64,000 nucleotides of DNA from Siphonobacter sp. BAB-5405 (lineage in GTDB: Bacteria; Bacteroidota; Bacteroidia; Cytophagales; Spirosomataceae). The position numbers and the translations under genes are program-made. The stretch is taken from contig NZ_NJAG01000013.1 of assembly GCF_002872335.1 (NCBI RefSeq), positions 151,341 through 215,340 of the forward strand, read 5' to 3'. Shown one piece after another: positions 59,262 through 64,000 of the stretch. The first letter of the stretch is position 1. Every line of letters begins with the position of its first letter. The notes below the pieces were generated by a model. It was not told the origin of the DNA and did not search any database. It worked only from the letters and a program-made list of their open reading frames with translations.

Positions 59262-59798
59262 ATGAAAACGCTTTCATTTCTGTTGGCATTTGCTCTGTCT
59301 TTTTCCGCTCATGCTCAACTTTTCCTGACGCAGACGGGCGAAACCCGTTTCTTTTCCAAAACTCCCGTGGAGGACATTTCTGCCGTAAATAAGAAAGTGG
59401 GCGTTGTGCTAAATAGTCAGACGGGCGAAATCGTGGTACGCATGGCCATCACGGATTTTAATTTTCCGAATAAACTGATGCAGGAACATTTCAACGAAAA
59501 CTACCTGGAATCGGAAAAGTATCCGTATGGTCTGTTTCGGGGAAAAGTTCAGAATTTACCCGACCTGACGAAACCCGGAACGTACGACATTTCGGCTCCC
59601 GGTAGCCTGGATATCCACGGCGTAAAGCAGGACCGTACGATGAAGGGCAAACTTACCGTACAGGGGGACAAGATCACGCTGCAATCGGATTTACAGGTCG
59701 CTCTGGTCGATCACAAGATTGAAGTACCCAAACTCGTCTTCGCCAAAATTGCTGAGGTTATTGATGTAAAAAATCAGTTTGTGTTGCAGAAGAAATAA
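59262..59798 (+). CDS. YceI family periplasmic lipid-binding protein
   Basis: A 178-residue protein with signal peptide (to SAHAQ, about residue 19). The YceI lipocalin-like fold is visible in FNFPNKLMQEHFNENYLESEKYP, a block with conserved His/Glu residues, and in PGSLDIHGVKQDRTMKGKL. Members bind isoprenoid or quinone-like lipids in the periplasm. It closes the Rieske-DUF5777-YceI operon; a hairpin (GGTCTTCC / GGAAGACC, 59799-59818) follows directly. Confidence 0.92.
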   Translation: MKTLSFLLAFALSFSAHAQLFLTQTGETRFFSKTPVEDISAVNKKVGVVLNSQTGEIVVRMAITDFNFPNKLMQEHFNENYLESEKYPYGLFRGKVQNLPDLTKPGTYDISAPGSLDIHGVKQDRTMKGKLTVQGDKITLQSDLQVALVDHKIEVPKLVFAKIAEVIDVKNQFVLQKK

Positions 59799-60362
59799 GG
59801 TCTTCCGTTTGGAAGACCATCTAACCCGAAAAGCTGAGGTTTAGGTATCAATAAGAACGTTTTTTTCTGACCTCTCTCAGGCCCTTTTCGGAAAGTTATC
59901 TACGAGACTCACGGTATCCAATACTCCGTGAGTCTCGCTGCTTGTGAGACTAAAGTAACGCCTTCAAAGAAAGTTACGAAGAAGCATACGGGCTAAGCAA
60001 TGTTCGCTGTTGTAGATTACAATCTGAGATTTGCTTGCGGTACCTTGGTGAGGCACGGGATTATAAATCCCTCTCCGATCGCTTTCGGATTGCAAATCCG
60101 AAAGAGCCGCTTCTGCATGCCAACTCGCCAGCCCCGGAGGGGTTCCATATCATTAGCCCCGTATGCAATGCGGGGTATGTACAGCCTGGTAGGCACAGCC
60201 TACCAACTTAAAAAGTCCGTAGTGAATACTACGGACAACCCGTCCCGCTAACTTTACCGGGTTTTATCCTACGAAAACTGAAAACTGAAAACTGAAAACT
60301 GAAAACTGAAAACTGAAAACTGAAAACTGAAAACTGAAAACTGAAAACTGAAAACTGAAAAC
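59799..60362. other. Intergenic region: two hairpins, dispersed repeat and heptamer array
   Basis: The hairpin at 59799-59818 starts at the stop codon of the YceI gene. A 12-bp perfect stem CGAGACTCACGG / CCGTGAGTCTCG lies at 59903-59937. Palindromes follow (for example GGGATTATAAATCCC near 60058), then dispersed repeat copy 3 and the heptamer array. No gene is supported. Confidence 0.6.
60130..60273. repeat. Dispersed palindromic repeat, copy 3
   Basis: Modules in order: AGCCCCGGAGGGGTT, GCCCCGTATGCAATGCGGGG, GGTAGGCACAGCCTACC, GTCCGTAGTGAATACTACGGAC and ACTTTACCGGGTTTTATCCTAC. Order and spacing match copy 2, and most differences are compensatory within stems. Confidence 0.87.
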
Positions 60363-60363
60363 T
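60274..60363. repeat. Heptamer tandem array (AAAACTG), 12.9 copies
   Basis: This is 90 bp of perfect AAAACTG units ending in AAAACT. It joins the end of repeat copy 3 and runs up to the stop codon of the cytochrome gene on the other strand. Every unit differs from the array at 39389 by the same G-to-T change. Confidence 0.95.
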
Positions 60364-60755
60364 CACCTCAACTTATACCAACTCGGTTTTTCCAGTGGTT
60401 TTCGTCTTCCATCAAAGGTTTGTTTGGAAGGGCCGTAATACTTTTCCAGGTAATCCAGTACGGCCACTTCCGAGGGTCCCAGATCCCAGAGTTTATGGTA
60501 TTTCTGCATCCAGCGAATTTTATCTACCCAGCCCGTGCGGGTAAACTTATTCTGCGTAATCAGCTTGCTGGAATGGCAGGCGGTACAATGGGCTTTAATC
60601 AGGGGCAGGTTTGAATCAACGGCCAGACCCGTTTCCGGATCCTTCTTCACAGAATCCGCCCACACCCGGCCTGTAGTAGCCTCCGCCGGAATCCGAGTCG
60701 TAAAGGCTACGCTCCCCAGCAACACAAATGCGGACAAAATGAGCAGGTATTTCAT
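60363..60755 (-). CDS. Monoheme cytochrome c (SorB-like)
   Basis: A 130-residue protein with signal peptide (to AFT, about residue 19). One heme-binding CTACH motif lies near residue 57, and the likely Met ligand is in IRWMQKYH. The C-terminal half (LGPSEVAVLDYLEKYYGP) is common in small c-type cytochromes that accept electrons from sulfite dehydrogenase. It lies 36 bp downstream of the sulfite-oxidase-like gene on the same strand, as SorB does after SorA. It transfers the electrons to a further carrier. Confidence 0.87.
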   Translation of the reverse strand: MKYLLILSAFVLLGSVAFTTRIPAEATTGRVWADSVKKDPETGLAVDSNLPLIKAHCTACHSSKLITQNKFTRTGWVDKIRWMQKYHKLWDLGPSEVAVLDYLEKYYGPSKQTFDGRRKPLEKPSWYKLR

Positions 60756-60791
60756 ACGTACGAGTCCTTTGACATTCCCAGTAGGCTGGGG

Positions 60792-62048
60792 TTAAACAAT
60801 CTTTACCGCAATCCGGTGGCAGGAATTATTGATGTAGCCTTCTGGATTCCACTGAGGCATGACCATCGGTTGGCTCACCCCTTGCGAGTCCGTTGCCCGG
60901 GCCCAGACTTCGTAATAGCCTTTTCGGGGAAATTGTACGTCAGCCGTCCAGTGTTGCCAGGCCAGACGGTTTTTCGGAGCCTGTAGCTGAGCTTTTTGCC
61001 AGGTGGCCCCAAAGTCAATCGACACTTCCAGTTTTTTTACTTCCAGATCCCCCGCCCAGGCATGGCCTCGTAGCTTCAGCGTTTTTCCTAGCTCCAGCAT
61101 CGCTCCGGTTTGGGGATACGTAATGAGCGATTTCACCGGCATTGATTCGATGATACGAAACTGATCTTCCGGCGGATCAACCCCTGGCTCTACGGGTTCA
61201 ATGGGAACCTTATAGCTCTTGCCCGTCATTTTAGGGCCATCGTGTACTTTATTCCGAACCGCAATCGTATGGAGCCATTTGCCGGATACGGACGCGGGCC
61301 AGCCACCGATAACCAGTCGCAAGGGAAAGCCATGCACGACGGGAATGTCCTTTCCGTTCATGGCCCAGGCAATCAGCGTTTCGTCTTCCAGGGCTTTTTT
61401 GATCGGTACACCCCGCGAGATAACGACCTTACCCGGCTCCCGACTGGGGTGAATATCTTTTCCGTAGTAACCGATATAGACGGCATCGTCTTTAATACCC
61501 GCATCGGCCAATATATCTTTTAGCTGTACACCCGTCCATTCCGCACAGCTGATGCCGCCCTGCGTCCACTGGTTTCCCGAGGTACTGGGAAAGTATCCGG
61601 CCCGACCATTTCCTCCACATTCAAGCGTGAGTTGGTAGGTATGAACTTTAAAGCGTTTCTTCAGCTCTTCGAGGGTGTACGTTTTTGTAGCCTTCACCGA
61701 TTCACCCTTGATGGTGAGCGTCCAGTTTTTGCTATCGATGGTTTCGGGAACGATGCCGTTATTCCGAATAAACATCTTCTCGGCGGGCGTCACGGCATCA
61801 TCGAGTAAATGAGCCGGGGCTTCCACATTCCAGGGGCGGTCGTTGAGTACCACCATCTCCGGACTTTTCCCTTTCAGGGCTTCTTTATCGTTGTCTACCG
61901 GATGTAGTCCCAGGGGTACGTAACCGGCAGGCAGTGCATATACTAGTTCACTGCTCCATACCGAACCCACGACGCCTAGCACAGATTTTTTGAGGAAATT
62001 CCTACGGTTATTCACACGCATACTATTTTTATTCAAATTGTCATTCAT
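60792..62048 (-). CDS. Sulfite-oxidase-like molybdopterin enzyme (SorA type)
   Basis: A 418-residue protein with a twin-arginine signal (NNRRNFLKKSVLG, about residues 13-25). The molybdenum-binding Cys is C144 in LTLECGGNGR. The pterin-binding segments NGIVP, KGESV and PLRLVIGGWPASVSGKWL follow, and the C-terminal Mo-co dimerisation domain starts near residue 290. It oxidises sulfite to sulfate in the periplasm, or a related substrate. It is the first gene of an operon with a cytochrome c. The start is 62048 or 62021; both keep the twin-arginine signal. Confidence 0.9.
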   Translation of the reverse strand: MNDNLNKNSMRVNNRRNFLKKSVLGVVGSVWSSELVYALPAGYVPLGLHPVDNDKEALKGKSPEMVVLNDRPWNVEAPAHLLDDAVTPAEKMFIRNNGIVPETIDSKNWTLTIKGESVKATKTYTLEELKKRFKVHTYQLTLECGGNGRAGYFPSTSGNQWTQGGISCAEWTGVQLKDILADAGIKDDAVYIGYYGKDIHPSREPGKVVISRGVPIKKALEDETLIAWAMNGKDIPVVHGFPLRLVIGGWPASVSGKWLHTIAVRNKVHDGPKMTGKSYKVPIEPVEPGVDPPEDQFRIIESMPVKSLITYPQTGAMLELGKTLKLRGHAWAGDLEVKKLEVSIDFGATWQKAQLQAPKNRLAWQHWTADVQFPRKGYYEVWARATDSQGVSQPMVMPQWNPEGYINNSCHRIAVKIV

Positions 62049-62240
62049 GAGTTTCCCGAGCCTCTCAGGATCAGCTTTTTCCCTAACCAACCATTTCTCT
62101 AGTACTACCCAGCCCGCCTTGATAAACTAAACTCAAAAAACGGTCTTTTTTGAGAAGAATCGACGCCAACTGGTTATTTTTCTTCATTTTCCATCCTATT
62201 GTTGCCGTATCATAACCTTACGACAAACGCCTCATCAATC

Positions 62241-62714
62241 ATGCGAGTAGAAGTAGAACGTATTACTGGTTTATTACAAGCGATCTATGACGGAGAAGCC
62301 TGGCACGGACCCAGCACCCGTGAAATTTTGACGGACGTAACCGCCGAAATGGCCGTTTATCGTCCCTCACCCCAGGTGCATAACCTAGCCGAACTGGTGG
62401 TTCACCTAACCAACTGGCGAGTATTCGCTCTGGAAAAACTAACGGACTCGGTTACTTACGATATTATTCTTAACTCCGAAGCCGACTGGCCCGTCATTAA
62501 CGAACTGACCGAAGAAGAGTGGCAGGAAAAGCTGGAAAATTTACAGGATACGCAGGACGAATTGCTGGAAACACTCAGTCGTATCCATACGCCCAAACTT
62601 AGTGATCCCGTACCCGGTCGGCGGTATAACTATTATACGCTGCTGCACGGTTTACTACATCACGAAGCCTACCACAGCGGCCAGATGGCTCATCTGAAAA
62701 AAATGCTCGTCTAA
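62241..62714 (+). CDS. DinB-family (DUF1572/DfsB-type) protein
   Basis: A 157-residue four-helix protein. Metal-binding His residues are seen in VHNLAELVVHLTNWR (about 48-62) and HHEAYHSGQMAHLKK near the end, the usual DinB pattern. Many members act as thiol-dependent S-transferases or damage-response proteins; the substrate here is unknown. The ATG at 62241 is used; an earlier ATG adds 14 residues without DinB features. Confidence 0.9.
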   Translation: MRVEVERITGLLQAIYDGEAWHGPSTREILTDVTAEMAVYRPSPQVHNLAELVVHLTNWRVFALEKLTDSVTYDIILNSEADWPVINELTEEEWQEKLENLQDTQDELLETLSRIHTPKLSDPVPGRRYNYYTLLHGLLHHEAYHSGQMAHLKKMLV

Positions 62715-62725
62715 TTCTTCCAAGT

Positions 62726-62750
62726 AAAGCCAGAGACGATCTCTGGCTTT
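62726..62750. terminator. Bidirectional intrinsic terminator
   Basis: An 11-bp perfect stem AAAGCCAGAGA / TCTCTGGCTTT with a CGA loop lies between the convergent DinB and histidine-kinase genes. Confidence 0.8.
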
Positions 62751-62777
62751 ACCTGAAGCAACCTTCCCTTTTGGAAC

Positions 62778-64000
62778 TTATTTCTCTTCAATGATTGCTT
62801 TCTGACTCGAAGTAGTGGGTAGTTTCAGCGTAACCGTCGTTCCCTTGCCCACTTGCGACTGAAACTGGATGGTCCCCCCGTGCAAGCCGATAATCTTCTG
62901 CACTACGGCCAGACCAATGCCAAACCCGCTCACGTTCGATACCTCATTACTGCGGAAGAAAGGTTCCATCAAATGCGGCAGATCGGTTTCGCTGATGCCC
63001 TGACCGTAATCGCGTACGGATAGCGTAATCATCTTTTCCTGACTCAGCAATACCTCTACGGGTCCTTCGGAATACTTGCAGGCATTATCAATCACATTCA
63101 GAATACAGGTAGTCAGTAAAGACATGTTCCCATACGTTTCAAAAAACGTGGTCGCATCCTCGGGCAACTGGCCAAAATCGTAACGAATCTGACGATTGGG
63201 GTACTTATTGTGCAGATGGGTCAGGGCGTTGGTTACGCAGTCATCCACTGAAATCACTTCCAGCCCCACCAGTCCCTCGCCCGTACGAGCTAAGGAAAGC
63301 AAGCTATTCGTCAGCGAGATTAACTGCCGGATTTCTTCCATCGTCGACGCCATCGAAGCCTTGAGTTCCCTGGGATCTTCGTCGTAATCGTGGGAAATCT
63401 GAAGGGTACCCAGCATATTCGTCAGCGGTGTACGCAGTTCGTGCGAGGCGTGGGACACGAAACTACGCTGGGCTTCAAACGATTTCTGTAATCGATTGAG
63501 CATTTCATTGAAGGTCATGGCCAGGCGGGCAATTTCGTCACGACGGTTCCCTTCGTCGAGCCGTCGGTCCAGGTGCTGCACCGAGATCGTGTCTACCTCG
63601 TCCATCGCTTTGGAAATGGGCCGTAAAACCCGACGAGCAAACACGTACCCTACCGCCACCAGCAAAATCACACTTCCCAGATTCCCCCAGAGCATCAACT
63701 GACGCAGCATGATCAGACGCGTAAATCCCACCTGGTCGTAGCCCATCGCTACTACGCGGAATACCCGACTCGAGTCCTGATAGACCATCCCTACGGCTTC
63801 GTTTTCATCCAAAGCAACGTATACCGGTAGCGGCGTTTTCAGCGTTTTGATGAAATTCAGTACGCCCGACGTAGGTCGACCCCGGCGGTTGGTATACACC
63901 ATCGTACCCCTTTCGTCAAAAATCATGATGTGCTCATCCACAATGGTAAGCATGTCGCTCTGCATGAGCTGATCGAAAAAATCGTCGAACTGATGCCGAC
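62778..64000 (-). CDS. Sensor histidine kinase, C-terminal part (cut by window end)
   Basis: 407 codons are visible and the frame is open through base 64000 (RHQFDDFFDQL precedes an internal Met), so the N terminus lies outside. One membrane helix precedes a HAMP domain (RRVLRPISKAMDEVDTI). The HisKA box contains the phospho-His in SHASHELRTPLTNML, and the ATPase boxes are N (VIDNACKYSE), G1 (DYGQGIS) and G2 (GFGIGLAVV). It senses through a periplasmic domain and passes phosphate to a response regulator that should be encoded upstream. Confidence 0.93.
   Translation of the reverse strand, partial: RHQFDDFFDQLMQSDMLTIVDEHIMIFDERGTMVYTNRRGRPTSGVLNFIKTLKTPLPVYVALDENEAVGMVYQDSSRVFRVVAMGYDQVGFTRLIMLRQLMLWGNLGSVILLVAVGYVFARRVLRPISKAMDEVDTISVQHLDRRLDEGNRRDEIARLAMTFNEMLNRLQKSFEAQRSFVSHASHELRTPLTNMLGTLQISHDYDEDPRELKASMASTMEEIRQLISLTNSLLSLARTGEGLVGLEVISVDDCVTNALTHLHNKYPNRQIRYDFGQLPEDATTFFETYGNMSLLTTCILNVIDNACKYSEGPVEVLLSQEKMITLSVRDYGQGISETDLPHLMEPFFRSNEVSNVSGFGIGLAVVQKIIGLHGGTIQFQSQVGKGTTVTLKLPTTSSQKAIIEEK

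Noticed and set aside
60000-60251. 83-codon frame whose end resembles the frame at 39224
   Set aside because: The similarity (KKSVVNxTDNPS) arises because both read through the same DNA repeat; the palindromes, not the peptide, are conserved.

Overview
The window is chromosomal DNA from a member of the Bacteroidota, most likely order Cytophagales (a Spirosoma- or Siphonobacter-like lineage is a guess). The evidence is: type IX secretion (T9SS) C-terminal sorting domains on two proteins; promoters of the Bacteroidota form TTTG-N19/21-TAnnTTTG; a DUF5777 barrel protein; a Bacteroidota-type histone-H1-like protein; and a sugar transferase carrying a receiver-like domain. No rRNA, tRNA, transposase, integrase, phage gene or CRISPR array was seen.

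Bases 1-25,600 are dominated by cell-surface polysaccharide synthesis. They hold an acyltransferase-3 remnant, two tandem duplicated GT2 enzymes, a hexapeptide acetyltransferase and a GT4-type enzyme. After a 0.7 kb AT-rich leader comes an operon: CheY-like receiver, initiating sugar transferase with a degenerate receiver domain, short TolC-like protein, Wzz/BY-kinase-like protein, membrane GT2, a 50-residue membrane microprotein and a Wzy/ligase-like polymerase. Two GT2 genes face this operon. Next come a large multidomain glycoside hydrolase with a T9SS signal, two more transferase-type genes, a lipoprotein, a CDP-paratose-epimerase-like SDR, a DPM1-like GT2, an ArnT-like membrane glycosyltransferase and a 2OG-Fe(II) oxygenase.

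Bases 25,700-29,450 carry a nitrilase-like protein without its catalytic Cys, a CPBP-family membrane protein, ribosomal protein bL28 and an MscS channel. Bases 30,345-36,654 are a same-strand block of seven secreted proteins. Four or five of them share a nearly constant N-terminal half and have unrelated C-terminal heads, and the last one bears a T9SS signal. A second initiating sugar transferase follows, apparently frameshifted near its C terminus.

Bases 37,800-54,100 are mixed housekeeping: XRE regulator, esterase, PgeF, azurin, malate dehydrogenase, MaoC hydratase, H1-like protein, an alpha-oxoamine synthase, an apionolactonase-like protein, an inactive/active M16 peptidase pair, an M23-like protein and a POT peptide transporter. 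Bases 54,100-62,050 form an electron-transfer region (two c-type cytochromes, Rieske protein, DUF5777 barrel, YceI, sulfite-oxidase-like molybdoenzyme) plus an ECF sigma factor with an overlapping partner. A DinB protein and a truncated histidine kinase end the window.

A family of palindrome-rich dispersed repeats lies between genes at about 17.9-18.1, 39.2 and 60.1 kb. Two copies end in heptamer arrays of almost identical length but different unit sequence, and a degenerate third array lies at 48.8 kb.
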